Shown: piece by piece, positions 1 through 6,654 of the stretch
Layout: the number at the start of each line of letters is the position of its first letter
Position numbering within the stretch: the stretch's first letter is position 1
Source of the DNA: Pseudomonadota bacterium
GTDB lineage: Bacteria > Pseudomonadota > Gammaproteobacteria > Berkiellales > Berkiellaceae
Reading direction: 5' to 3'
NCBI GenBank assembly: GCA_018242045.1
Contig: JAFECR010000006.1
Coordinates: 23,435 to 68,407, forward strand
Length of the DNA stretch: 44,973 nucleotides
Notes under the pieces: generated by a model
The model's database searches: none
What the model saw: the letters and a program-made list of their open reading frames with translations, nothing else
What the model was told of the DNA's origin: nothing
Made by a program: the position numbers and the translations under genes

Positions 1-108
1 GCTACAGTAGAAATCCCTGCTAAAGTAGCAACACCTCCTACAGTAGAAATCCCTGCTAGAGTAGCAACACCTGCTACAGTAGAAATCCCTGCTAAAGTAG
101 CAACACCG
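1..108 (+). repeat. Three contiguous 36-bp coding repeats
   Basis: Units lie at 1-36, 37-72 and 73-108. Units 1 and 3 differ only in the last base; unit 2 carries a first-base change (Ala to Pro) and a Lys-to-Arg change. The period is a multiple of three and the frame stays open, so each unit adds 12 residues (TVEIPAKVATP-type). The array continues left of the window. There are no spacers, so this is not a CRISPR array. A smaller 9-bp coding repeat (TCGAAT plus three bases) occurs at 202-228. Confidence 0.9.
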
Positions 109-498
109 ATACAATCAATGGCTAAAGAAAAAACCCCTTCCGTATTTGAAAGATTGTCTGGTTACCTGTCACCAAAAAATGTTCAAGCAAACTCAAATTC
201 CTCGAATTCATCGAATACTTCGAATATGGAATTGGATGCCAGCGATAGAACTTATGTTCCTGGTGCTAATGACGCCAAACGTCGTAAAGTTGACGTCCAG
301 CAGCAAGAGCAGCAAGCGCAAGTACAACAACCAGTTGCAGAACAACCAGTTGCTGTAGTGCAAAATGCAGCGCTTTATCAAGCAACAGTTGAAGTTGCAG
401 GCGAAAATCCATTTGCAATGCCCCAGCAGCAACAGCAAGGTCGTCGCGCAACCAGAGAAAGGAAGCAAAAAGTACCTTACACCCCTAGGAACAACTAA
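1..498 (+). CDS. 3' part of a repeat-rich, Gln-rich protein with an NLS-like motif (start lies left of the window)
   Basis: The reading frame is open from base 1 to the TAA at 496-498, so the ATG at 118 is almost certainly internal and the gene begins outside the window. About 165 residues are visible. First come three 12-residue units reading roughly ATVEIPAKVATP, then a short globular-looking stretch, a Ser/Asn linker (SNSSNSSNTSN), a basic cluster KRRKVD (codons at 277-294), a Gln-rich stretch, and a basic tail ending PYTPRNN. I recognise no family. Low-complexity repeats, polyQ and an SV40-like basic cluster are typical of secreted effectors of intracellular bacteria; that role is inference. 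A strong hairpin terminator follows directly. Confidence 0.75.
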   Translation, partial: ATVEIPAKVATPPTVEIPARVATPATVEIPAKVATPIQSMAKEKTPSVFERLSGYLSPKNVQANSNSSNSSNTSNMELDASDRTYVPGANDAKRRKVDVQQQEQQAQVQQPVAEQPVAVVQNAALYQATVEVAGENPFAMPQQQQQGRRATRERKQKVPYTPRNN

Positions 499-510
499 AT
501 GCTCGCAATA

Positions 511-545
511 AGTGCTTCACCGCGTGAAGCACTTTCTTCTTTAAT
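511..545 (+). terminator. Rho-independent terminator
   Basis: A perfect 9-bp stem AGTGCTTCA/TGAAGCACT (511-519 with 525-533) encloses loop CCGCG and is followed by a T-rich run. It lies 13 bases after the stop of the repeat-rich gene and separates it from the carbonic anhydrase promoter. Confidence 0.85.
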
Positions 546-573
546 TTAATATACAGCAAACAAACTAATAAAA

Positions 574-602
574 TTGACAACCCTATCCTTGTCCTTTATT
601 AT
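574..602 (+). promoter_or_regulatory. Sigma-70-type promoter for the carbonic anhydrase gene
   Basis: TTGACA at 574-579, a 17-bp spacer and TATTAT at 597-602 give a near-consensus promoter, 37 bases before the ATG at 640. Confidence 0.7.
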
Positions 603-639
603 CCAGCACAGTAAAAAACTAATTTTGCATGTACTTTAA

Positions 640-1257
640 ATGGAAAATACTTTTAAAAAAATGCTGCAGGGCTACCAAGCATTTAGGGAAAAATATGTGC
701 TCGGTGATGATGCCGTTATGCATCATCTGGCCAATCATGGTCAACAACCTCAAATTATGGTTGTGGCTTGTTGCGATTCAAGAGTGGATCCAGCGCTTAT
801 TATGCAATGCGATCCTGGAGATCTCTTTGTTGTACGCAACGTTGCGAATATCATTCCTCCCTTTGAAAAAGACGAAACACACCATGGTACCAGTGCTGCT
901 TTGGAATTTGGCATTCGGATGCTTAAAGTAAGACATTTAATTATTCTTGGGCACAGCCAATGTGGTGGCATACAAGCTTTGTTAAATCAATCTGATAATG
1001 ATAATGATTTTATTAACAACTGGGTTTCATTAGTCAAAGTAAAAGATAATCATCATCTGCAAGGAGATGATTTCGCCAAAAAAGCGCTTTTGGATTCCTA
1101 CCATAATTGTATGACTTTTCCTTGGATCCAAGAACGGTTTAAAGCGCATGATCTCAAAATACATCTTTGGTTTTTTGCTATTAAAGAGGGTGAAATCTTC
1201 ACCTATTCGCAAACACACCAAAAATACTTACCCCTTGATGATAATGATCTGAAGTAA
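640..1257 (+). CDS. Beta-class carbonic anhydrase
   Basis: Zinc enzyme interconverting CO2 and bicarbonate, expected in the cytoplasm. The 205-residue length fits the beta class. The CxDSR motif is ACCDSRVDP (zinc ligand Cys44, catalytic Asp46/Arg48 pair) and the second zinc site is HSQCGG (His105, Cys108). The conserved GDLFVVRNVAN stretch lies between, and HGTSAALEFG precedes the second site. It has its own promoter and ends base-to-base against the convergent gene at 1258, so it is probably monocistronic. The C-terminal part (KIHLWFFAIKEGEIFTY) is typical of the family. The ATG at 640 lacks a strong Shine-Dalgarno sequence, but the N-terminus aligns well with the family. Confidence 0.93.
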   Translation: MENTFKKMLQGYQAFREKYVLGDDAVMHHLANHGQQPQIMVVACCDSRVDPALIMQCDPGDLFVVRNVANIIPPFEKDETHHGTSAALEFGIRMLKVRHLIILGHSQCGGIQALLNQSDNDNDFINNWVSLVKVKDNHHLQGDDFAKKALLDSYHNCMTFPWIQERFKAHDLKIHLWFFAIKEGEIFTYSQTHQKYLPLDDNDLK

Positions 1258-1920
1258 TTAGCGATAGGGATAGTGGTGATATCGATGATAGGTTCTAGAA
1301 CGACGTTCATAGGCACTTCTACCTGATCGCATATTGGTACGTTTATACCAAGGCATATGTGCCGCTGACGGTGATCTTTCTCCTCTTGCAGCAAAATTTG
1401 GCGCTGCACTTGAAGTTGAATTTAAAATTTTATCGATGGGCGCCTTCTTCATCACTTCAGAAAGTTGGGTAAAATCTGGCAATGTTGTTCCTTCGGCTTG
1501 GCTTTTGAGTCTTTTGGTATCCATATATTGAAAAACAAAACTTCCTTCTTTTTCACCACTTCTTTTAATGCGACAAATATTATTTTGTACTCTTGAATTT
1601 GAGGCATCAAATTTCACAAAAGAAACCAACACATCACTATTATCGGTATTAAGACTTTCAATATCTACTACGTCTATCGATTTTTTAGTTTTAAGATCTT
1701 GAGCAATTTTGTTTGGGTCATTTTTATTCAGCACATGAGTCAAAATAATACTGGCCTGCGAATCTCCAACGGAAGTATACTCAGCAATTACCGCATTATT
1801 TTGCTGTTTTTCATTGCTTTTATAAAACGTTATTCCGTTAAAGTTAATTTCATTAGGGCCAAGTGCATAACAGGTGGCAAAACAAAAGTTAAGGCCAAAT
1901 ATCGTTAGTATTTTTTTCAT
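1258..1920 (-). CDS. Hypothetical secreted protein with a His/Tyr/Arg-rich tail
   Basis: Not recognised. About 220 residues. I start it at MKKILTIFGLNF (ATG 1918-1920) rather than six codons upstream, because AGGGTGA lies 6 bases before this ATG and it gives a clean signal peptide (two Lys, hydrophobic core, cleavage near CYA-LG). The mature part is mixed alpha/beta-looking, followed by a Ser/Ala region and a basic C-terminus rich in Arg, Tyr and His (SRTYHRYHHYPYR). A periplasmic or secreted location is likely. The stop codon directly abuts the stop of the convergent carbonic anhydrase gene. The function cannot be told from the sequence. Confidence 0.7.
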   Translation of the reverse strand: MKKILTIFGLNFCFATCYALGPNEINFNGITFYKSNEKQQNNAVIAEYTSVGDSQASIILTHVLNKNDPNKIAQDLKTKKSIDVVDIESLNTDNSDVLVSFVKFDASNSRVQNNICRIKRSGEKEGSFVFQYMDTKRLKSQAEGTTLPDFTQLSEVMKKAPIDKILNSTSSAAPNFAARGERSPSAAHMPWYKRTNMRSGRSAYERRSRTYHRYHHYPYR

Positions 1921-1938
1921 GTGCTTCACCCTAAACAT

Positions 1939-2225
1939 GCAGGTAGTAAAAATATCGGCACTTAGTTTGAAAAATTAAACTGGATAAATTAACTGTACTT
2001 CGCACCGCGTCATGCGAAATGAGCCGACGGACCGCCTTAGCTATTTTATTTAAGTTCGCACAGTTTGCTTTGTACGCAGTAAAATGAATAAAAAATGAAA
2101 TATGATTTAAGTATATTTACAGCTTTCACCAACGTTTTAACATGTCCATGACGCTTTATTAGTGCAAGTGCGCCTGTGGTTATCTGTTTCGGTAACTGCT
2201 TTTTTCAAGATTATCTCTCCTGTAA
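1939..2225. other. Intergenic stretch without a recognisable gene
   Basis: Stops are frequent in all frames. It contains a perfect 6-bp inverted repeat TTCGCA/TGCGAA with an 8-base loop (1999-2018), a locally GC-rich patch around 2000-2040, and near its right end the first copy of a 24-bp direct repeat. It may include decayed 5' sequence of the LRR pseudogene that follows. Confidence 0.5.
2181..2204 (+). repeat. Direct repeat, left copy (flanks the LRR pseudogene)
   Basis: A 24-bp sequence beginning with TATCTGTTTCGGTAA and ending GCTTTTT. It matches 2924-2947 at 22 of 24 positions, in the same orientation. Confidence 0.7.
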
Positions 2226-2733
2226 TTTAAGCTCTCCTGCTTTGGTAAAACCCTAATACAACTAGAAGGCTTAAAAAATAATCAAAATGTCATTTCCTAT
2301 CATCAAAGAGAGCATTACTTAAATAAGATCAATGAACTGATTATTAGAAATCAAATCAGAAAGACGCAAACAGTACTAGATTGTCACAATCATTTCCTGA
2401 CGCGCTTTCCAGAGGCATCTTAGCGATAAGACCCTTAAGGATTTTTGGGAAAAGTTGAAAACATTATATCTTTCCTACAACCGGCTCAGCGCTTTGCCTG
2501 AGTCCATTGGACAATTGGCGGCGCTTGAGCGGCTTGATGTTTCCAGCAACCAGCTCACTGCTTTGCCTGATACCTTGCGCGAGGGTATTCTTTTTGACGA
2601 CAGCGCTGGGGAAATAACCATAACCAAAGAACAATGCTTGGCTTCGCAAAGAAAAGTGTCAAATAGCGATACTGTAGATGAGGAACAAAATAACGACGAC
2701 AATGCGCCACGAACAAAACGTCGCTTGAATTAA
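2226..2733 (+). pseudogene. Frameshifted leucine-rich-repeat (LRR) protein gene
   Basis: Two overlapping open stretches in different frames read as one LRR protein. Frame A (2226-2423, no ATG) encodes a helical region with KINELIIRNQ, then HNHFLTRFPEAS before a TAG. Frame B (2401-2733) encodes DKTLKDFWEKLKTLYLSYNR, then two LRRs (LSALPESIGQLAALERLDV; SSNQLTALPDTL), an acidic segment and a basic end KRRLN. FLTRFP continues sensibly into the DFW..LKTLYLSYNRLSALP block only if one frameshift between about 2401 and 2421 is allowed. The only start for the right part is TTG at 2455 without a good ribosome site. No intact N-terminus is visible. It is probably a decayed effector of the bacterial LRR class; a short expressed protein from TTG 2455 (92 residues) cannot be excluded. 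Confidence 0.6.
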
Positions 2734-2987
2734 ACCCACTGCCATTTGTTCTCGCTTTTTTATCCTGAAATAGGAAAGGCCCGGTGACGGGCTTCAGCCA
2801 TTTTATTCCCCTTCTGCGAGACATGAAAAAGCCCTGCAGCATTTTTATGAAGCCTTTCCTCAAGCTAATGAACCTGTTTTTATTACGCAGGAAAATGCGG
2901 CCGGATTATTTATAATGTAGAGCTATCTGTTTCGGTAAAGGCTTTTTAAAGGCTACGCATTAATTAATGGTAAATAATAAATTATTA
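2734..2987 (+). other. Gene-free stretch with a hairpin and a possible coding remnant
   Basis: A GCCCG/CGGGC hairpin with loop GTGA (2779-2792), followed by TTCAGCCATTTT, may be a weak terminator for the LRR gene. Bases 2774-2920 are open in one frame without a start and end in protein-like sequence (KALQHFYEAFPQANEPVF, then ITQENAAG), which could be debris of a lost gene. The right copy of the 24-bp direct repeat lies at 2924-2947. The rest is very AT-rich sequence leading into the promoter at 2988. Confidence 0.4.
2924..2947 (+). repeat. Direct repeat, right copy (flanks the LRR pseudogene)
   Basis: Same 24-bp sequence as 2181-2204 with two mismatches. The two copies are 743 bp apart and bracket the LRR pseudogene and its trailing debris. 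Confidence 0.7.
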
Positions 2988-3016
2988 TTGACTAACGATA
3001 ATTTATATATGATAAT
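2988..3016 (+). promoter_or_regulatory. Sigma-70-type promoter of the DUF2975/XRE operon
   Basis: TTGACT (2988-2993), a 17-bp spacer and GATAAT (3011-3016), in a strongly AT-rich region about 30 bases before the first gene. An XRE protein is encoded in the operon, so autoregulation here is plausible but not shown. Confidence 0.65.
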
Positions 3017-3046
3017 TAATATTACTATTTAATTAAGGAAATGATG

Positions 3047-3574
3047 ATGTCATCCATAAACACCTTTAGTGCAAAATTAGCGTGGTTATTTAAAATACTA
3101 TTTTTTATGACGCCTTTGTTTACACTATTTTATTGGCTAAACATAGAACCTGCTTTTTTATTAGCAATTAACCCTTTTGGGATCCCCAAAGGCCACTATA
3201 CCTTCAATTTCTTTAGCAAATTATTAGGTTTTGGGATCAGTTTAATACCAACCATTTTAGTCATGATATTAATTTATAAATTGAGCAAACTATTTAATAA
3301 TTATGCCAAAGGTATTGTTTTTAACAAAGATAATGTAAAATACTACAAACAACTGGGGCAAGGCATGTTTGTTTTAGCTTTTATCAATTTTCTTTCTCCA
3401 GCATTATTAAGTCTTGCTTTGAGCTTTCAAAATCCTCCCGGCACACGTTTCATCTCTTTGAGTTTAGGAACCCCACAATTATTTCCGATCCTTGTTGGCT
3501 TGGTTATCATTGGGATATCTTATGTAATGGAAAAAGCCCACCAACTTGAAGAAGATGCGCAACATATTATTTAA
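3047..3574 (+). CDS. DUF2975-family four-helix membrane protein
   Basis: About 175 residues with four hydrophobic segments (roughly residues 10-32, 58-80, 108-130 and 145-165), typical of DUF2975 inner-membrane proteins, whose function is not established. Three ATGs in a row occur at 3041, 3044 and 3047; AAGGAA ends at 3040, so the third gives the best spacing. The gene is followed after 14 bases by a small XRE regulator. This DUF2975 plus YozG-like XRE pairing is a recurring arrangement in bacteria, which supports the family call; the membrane protein may control or be controlled by the regulator (inference). Confidence 0.75.
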   Translation: MSSINTFSAKLAWLFKILFFMTPLFTLFYWLNIEPAFLLAINPFGIPKGHYTFNFFSKLLGFGISLIPTILVMILIYKLSKLFNNYAKGIVFNKDNVKYYKQLGQGMFVLAFINFLSPALLSLALSFQNPPGTRFISLSLGTPQLFPILVGLVIIGISYVMEKAHQLEEDAQHII

Positions 3575-3588
3575 CTCAAGGAAATCCC

Positions 3589-3816
3589 ATGTCTATCCTG
3601 ATTAATTTAGATGTGATATTAGCGAAAAGAAAAATGCGTTCCAATGAATTAGCTAAACTTATTGGTATTAGTGAGCAAAATCTTTCTATCTTAAAAAACG
3701 GTAAAGCCAGAGCCATTCGGTTTTCAACATTAGCCGCCATTTGTAAACACTTACAATGCCAACCTGGAGATATTTTGGTTTGGCAAGCAGAAAATCTGAC
3801 AAATGGTAGCCTTTAA
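3589..3816 (+). CDS. Small XRE/Cro-CI-type transcriptional regulator (YozG-like)
   Basis: 75 residues, essentially one helix-turn-helix domain: the ELAKLIGISEQNLSILKNGK segment carries the two HTH helices, and the FSTLAAICKHLQCQPGDILVW ending is the hallmark of the small YozG-like Cro/CI group that accompanies DUF2975 proteins. AAGGAA sits 6 bases before the ATG. It is co-transcribed with the upstream membrane protein (14-bp gap). Its likely target is its own promoter at 2988. Confidence 0.85.
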   Translation: MSILINLDVILAKRKMRSNELAKLIGISEQNLSILKNGKARAIRFSTLAAICKHLQCQPGDILVWQAENLTNGSL

Positions 3817-3886
3817 CCTAATAGCAAAATCTCAGATGCTTATTCAGTTACAATATCGTTTTAAATTTTTAGCAAGGGTATATTCA

Positions 3887-4267
3887 ATGAAACGTGGCTG
3901 TAGTGATAATCGTTTTGAAACAGAAGAAAATATCAAAAGAGTAAAATTAAATCTCGAAACTGAACAGCTATTAAACCATCTTCATCTGATAAGCGATCAA
4001 GACAAAGGATTTACGCTTTTCAATTTTGCCCAAAATGGCGATGAACAAACTGTCCAAGCTATTTTAAATCGATTTAACACTCAAATTAACTATGGTTATA
4101 AAGGTTGGTCATTTCATGAAGCAGCCATGAATGGTCACGATAATGTTGTTAAGGTTTTGCTATTATCTTGCGCCAATAGCATCCATCCCAAACAAATGTT
4201 TGATGCATCTCAAAGCCCAAAACTCAAAGAAGATACTATAAGAATGATTCAGAATTTTAAAGGCTAG
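3887..4267 (+). CDS. Short ankyrin-repeat protein with a Myc-like basic motif
   Basis: 126 residues from the ATG at 3887, chosen over an ATG at 3803 (inside the XRE gene) because AAGGG precedes it and the extra residues look non-native. The N-terminus carries KR at 2-3 and KRVKL at 17-21; KRVKL equals the core of the c-Myc nuclear localisation signal, which may be coincidence. Residues about 45-100 form one to two degenerate ankyrin units (FNFAQNGDEQTVQAIL; GWSFHEAAMNGHDNVVKVLL). It lies 70 bases after the XRE gene and could be co-transcribed. A host-directed effector is plausible but unproven. A strong bidirectional terminator follows. Confidence 0.65.
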   Translation: MKRGCSDNRFETEENIKRVKLNLETEQLLNHLHLISDQDKGFTLFNFAQNGDEQTVQAILNRFNTQINYGYKGWSFHEAAMNGHDNVVKVLLLSCANSIHPKQMFDASQSPKLKEDTIRMIQNFKG

Positions 4268-4295
4268 ATCATAAAAAATAGAAACGCCTTGGCGT

Positions 4296-4320
4296 CAAGG
4301 CCTTGCGGCCTTGAGCGTTA
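4296..4320. terminator. Bidirectional terminator between convergent genes
   Basis: A perfect 7-bp stem CAAGGCC/GGCCTTG with loop TTGC (4296-4313), nested inside an outer AACGC/GCGTT pairing, lies between the ankyrin gene and the leader-peptide gene, whose stop overlaps its edge. Confidence 0.65.
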
Positions 4321-4572
4321 TTCTTTAGGAGTATTTGCCTTAAAATACCAATTCCCAAATTCAGACATACCGGCATAAGCAAGCACATTTAATGCTGGAA
4401 GTAAAACTTGAGCTACCATCATGCTTTGCGGAGAAGCGTTCCATACTTTGCAGCCACTTTGCACTGCTAATCCAATGATAGCTTGGCTGATAAGTACTGT
4501 TGTATAGGTTGATTGCGATGCATCTAAGCCGCCAGACACCGTATTGATTTGCGTTTTGTTTAAAACTTGCAT
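4318..4572 (-). CDS. Small hydrophobic protein with a double-glycine (bacteriocin-type) leader
   Basis: 84 residues. The N-terminus MQVLNKTQINTVSGG fits the classical double-glycine leader: Leu at -12, Gln at -8, Ile at -7, Val at -4, Gly at -2 and -1, with predicted cleavage after residue 15. The 69-residue remainder is largely hydrophobic (TVLISQAIIGLAVQSG; VLLPALNVLAYAG), as in class II bacteriocins and microcins. GGAG lies 10 bases before the ATG and a TTGACA promoter with an overlapping dyad is upstream. Such leaders are normally cut by the C39 peptidase domain of an ABC exporter; no exporter or immunity gene is recognisable in the window. The leader is visible; antimicrobial activity is inference. 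Confidence 0.65.
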   Translation of the reverse strand: MQVLNKTQINTVSGGLDASQSTYTTVLISQAIIGLAVQSGCKVWNASPQSMMVAQVLLPALNVLAYAGMSEFGNWYFKANTPKE

Positions 4573-4604
4573 AACACTTTCTCCAGAACCTCAACAAAAA
4601 AGTT

Positions 4605-4633
4605 AATTTACTAACATTATTGACGCCTGTCAA
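4605..4633 (-). promoter_or_regulatory. Promoter of the leader-peptide gene with a dyad over its -35
   Basis: Read on the minus strand: TTGACA (4633-4628), 17-bp spacer, TAAATT (4610-4605). The -35 is one arm of a perfect inverted repeat TTGAC-GCCT-GTCAA at 4620-4633, a shape suited to an operator. Confidence 0.5.
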
Positions 4634-4751
4634 GGGTGTTTTGGTATTTTTTTGAAATTTAACTAAATTGTCATGCAAATCATAAACTTAGTGCTTTTCT
4701 GCATATTAAGTGTTAGCATGATTGCTAATTTAACTTTAAAAAGAGATAGCC

Positions 4752-6218
4752 ATGACCATTCAATTTAGAGCTAATGAAAATGAGCATACTTTGGCCAACG
4801 ATGCCAATGTCAGCATTGTTGCCCCTTTTTATGTCCCCAGATTGCTTAAAAAGCTTAGCCCGCATTTTATAAATAAAACTTTTAAAATCGGAAATTCGCA
4901 AAGAACCTGGCAAATAAAGGCACAAATGACTCTTTTGGATTTAGTAGCACTTGCACGAAATAGCGTGAATGATTTCTCCAATCTTGAAGCTTTGGCAGCT
5001 TTAAATGAACTCGCTGCCCTTTGCGCTATTGCGGGTAAAGATACTGCAACTCATTATAGAAAGGGTTCGCTGGCCACAAGAACGGCTCTCAATCAAGAAG
5101 TGTATATTCTCGATATGCCAACTTATGAATTTTTTCAACATGCCATGATAAGAGAAAATACTAGCCAATTTCTTTGGACACTGCTTGATAATGAAATCTA
5201 TGAAAACGTTGTGGGTGAGAAAAAACCTACCTTTGCACAAGCAAAAAAAGAAAAAACCAATCGATTTATAGAATTTGATAAAACAATACTTTTTGATACA
5301 AAAGCCTATCACGCTTTTATTGCTCAATCTTTCATGCTTGCTATCCGGGCTTTGCACACTGCAACTGAGGAAAACCCTCAAGCGCTTAACCTTAAATTTT
5401 TGAATAATAATATTCCTGTTGCTTTTTCTGATGAAATGAACGATGCCATTTTACTTCATTATGGCATGGGTATACTTAAAGGTTTAAAACAATTTGACGA
5501 AAATCCGCATAACTTATCTTGTATAAAGCGCCTAGAATTGGCGCCTTGCAAAGAAACAAATACTGAATTAAAAAGAGTGTATGAGCTTATTCAATTTCTT
5601 TGCAAAAAAAATAACATTGAATTTGCTTGCACCCAAGAAGATGTGCTTGCTCCCACTGCCCCCCAATTCAAGACAGCAGCCTTTTATCGTGAAGGCATTG
5701 AGGAAAATTTACAAGGACGAGGCCATAAATTTAACCCTATTTGTAACATCCAAATACAAGAACATTTAGAACAGTACGTGCAATTAAAAGAGTCTAAAAG
5801 TCATAAACCCCGACTAACGCTTGCGCAATTAGCATTTAATAACCGATGGCCACTGGCAACTACGGCTATAAAGTTACTTTTATTGCTACCCTTAAAATTA
5901 AGTTGGCCACTATTTGCGGGCATTGCTTTGGGTACATTTGTCGGCACAAAGATAATTGAAAAGATCAGAGATTCATTTAAAAGACAACAATATGACATTT
6001 ATTGTCATAAAGCTGAAGCTGATTTAAATAAACTTAACAAAACCCAAGTGACATCATTTGAGATTGGCTATAACGCTGCAATGAGTGGCAAACAACAACT
6101 TTGGGGCCTTTGCCAATGGCAAGCTTATAAAGCACCTAAAGCGTATTATGCAGGTTATGAAACCAAGCTGCAAAATAATCAGACTTTGAAAAACAATATC
6201 AAAGCAAAAACAATCTGA
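4752..6218 (+). CDS. Uncharacterised 488-residue protein with a C-terminal hydrophobic segment
   Basis: Not recognised. Mostly helical, mixed-charge composition. One strong hydrophobic stretch near residues 370-400 (TTAIKLLLLLPLKLSWPL, then FAGIALGTFVGTKIIEKI) could form one or two membrane helices or a glycine-zipper insertion segment. A basic region (DSFKRQQ) and a C-terminal section follow (SFEIGYNAAMSGKQQL; AYYAGYETKL). No signal peptide. Start ATG 4752 is preceded by AGAGA. It stands alone and is divergent from the leader-peptide gene at 4572. Long orphan proteins with a late hydrophobic segment are common among secreted effectors of Legionellales; that role is a guess. Confidence 0.6.
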   Translation: MTIQFRANENEHTLANDANVSIVAPFYVPRLLKKLSPHFINKTFKIGNSQRTWQIKAQMTLLDLVALARNSVNDFSNLEALAALNELAALCAIAGKDTATHYRKGSLATRTALNQEVYILDMPTYEFFQHAMIRENTSQFLWTLLDNEIYENVVGEKKPTFAQAKKEKTNRFIEFDKTILFDTKAYHAFIAQSFMLAIRALHTATEENPQALNLKFLNNNIPVAFSDEMNDAILLHYGMGILKGLKQFDENPHNLSCIKRLELAPCKETNTELKRVYELIQFLCKKNNIEFACTQEDVLAPTAPQFKTAAFYREGIEENLQGRGHKFNPICNIQIQEHLEQYVQLKESKSHKPRLTLAQLAFNNRWPLATTAIKLLLLLPLKLSWPLFAGIALGTFVGTKIIEKIRDSFKRQQYDIYCHKAEADLNKLNKTQVTSFEIGYNAAMSGKQQLWGLCQWQAYKAPKAYYAGYETKLQNNQTLKNNIKAKTI

Positions 6219-6228
6219 TGCGACTGGA

Positions 6229-6636
6229 TTATTGAGAGTCTGTTCCTGGGCTTGAGCCACCCATTTCAGGCGAAGTCAGTGGATTTTTGGTATTATTTTC
6301 TTCGGTATTAATACCAAAATCTAACCGACCATGCGGATCCCCTTTTGGATCGGTAATACTATATTTTTGTCTATAGGTGTTAACTTCACCATCAGTGATG
6401 TCCCTTTCGTAACATAAAATTTTGCCGCGCGTCCGATAATATTCACTGTCTTCACCACAAACTTTGCCTTTTTTATCACGGCTAAAGGGGCAAGGACATT
6501 CTCCCTCAAAAGATTTGATAGAACCGCTTAAAATACTGGCTCGAATTTCTGAATCGGTCATGGGCTTCATATCTCGAAAAGCATAAACATTCGTGATATT
6601 TATTAAGATAAGAATAGATAGCAATTGCTTTTTCAT
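6229..6636 (-). CDS. Small secreted Cys-rich protein, paralog of its upstream neighbour
   Basis: About 135 residues from MKKQLLSILILI (ATG 6634-6636), chosen over an ATG four codons upstream because AGGTGGG sits a few bases before it and a clean signal peptide results (cleavage near VYA). The mature part shares a pattern with the gene at 6655-6972: IRASILSGSI, FEGECPCPFS, then a second Cys pair (VCGEDSEYY; ILCYERDITD) and EV..YR..Y. The ECPCP, CG and CY cysteines suggest disulfides in the periplasm or outside. I associate the pattern with a widespread small SGNCPCPY-type secreted family of unknown function. The C-terminal tail (Asn/Ser/Pro-rich) is unique to this copy. Confidence 0.7.
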   Translation of the reverse strand: MKKQLLSILILINITNVYAFRDMKPMTDSEIRASILSGSIKSFEGECPCPFSRDKKGKVCGEDSEYYRTRGKILCYERDITDGEVNTYRQKYSITDPKGDPHGRLDFGINTEENNTKNPLTSPEMGGSSPGTDSQ

Positions 6637-6654
6637 CACACGGCCCACCTATAA

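Noticed and set aside
1..108. 36-bp periodic repeat resembling a CRISPR repeat length
   Set aside because: Units are contiguous with no spacers and keep an open reading frame; this is a coding repeat.
1999..2018. TTCGCA/TGCGAA hairpin as a terminator
   Set aside because: No T-run follows on either strand and no gene ends there.
3803..3886. Longer start of the ankyrin gene overlapping the XRE gene
   Set aside because: No ribosome site; the ATG at 3887 has AAGGG upstream and gives a more natural N-terminus.
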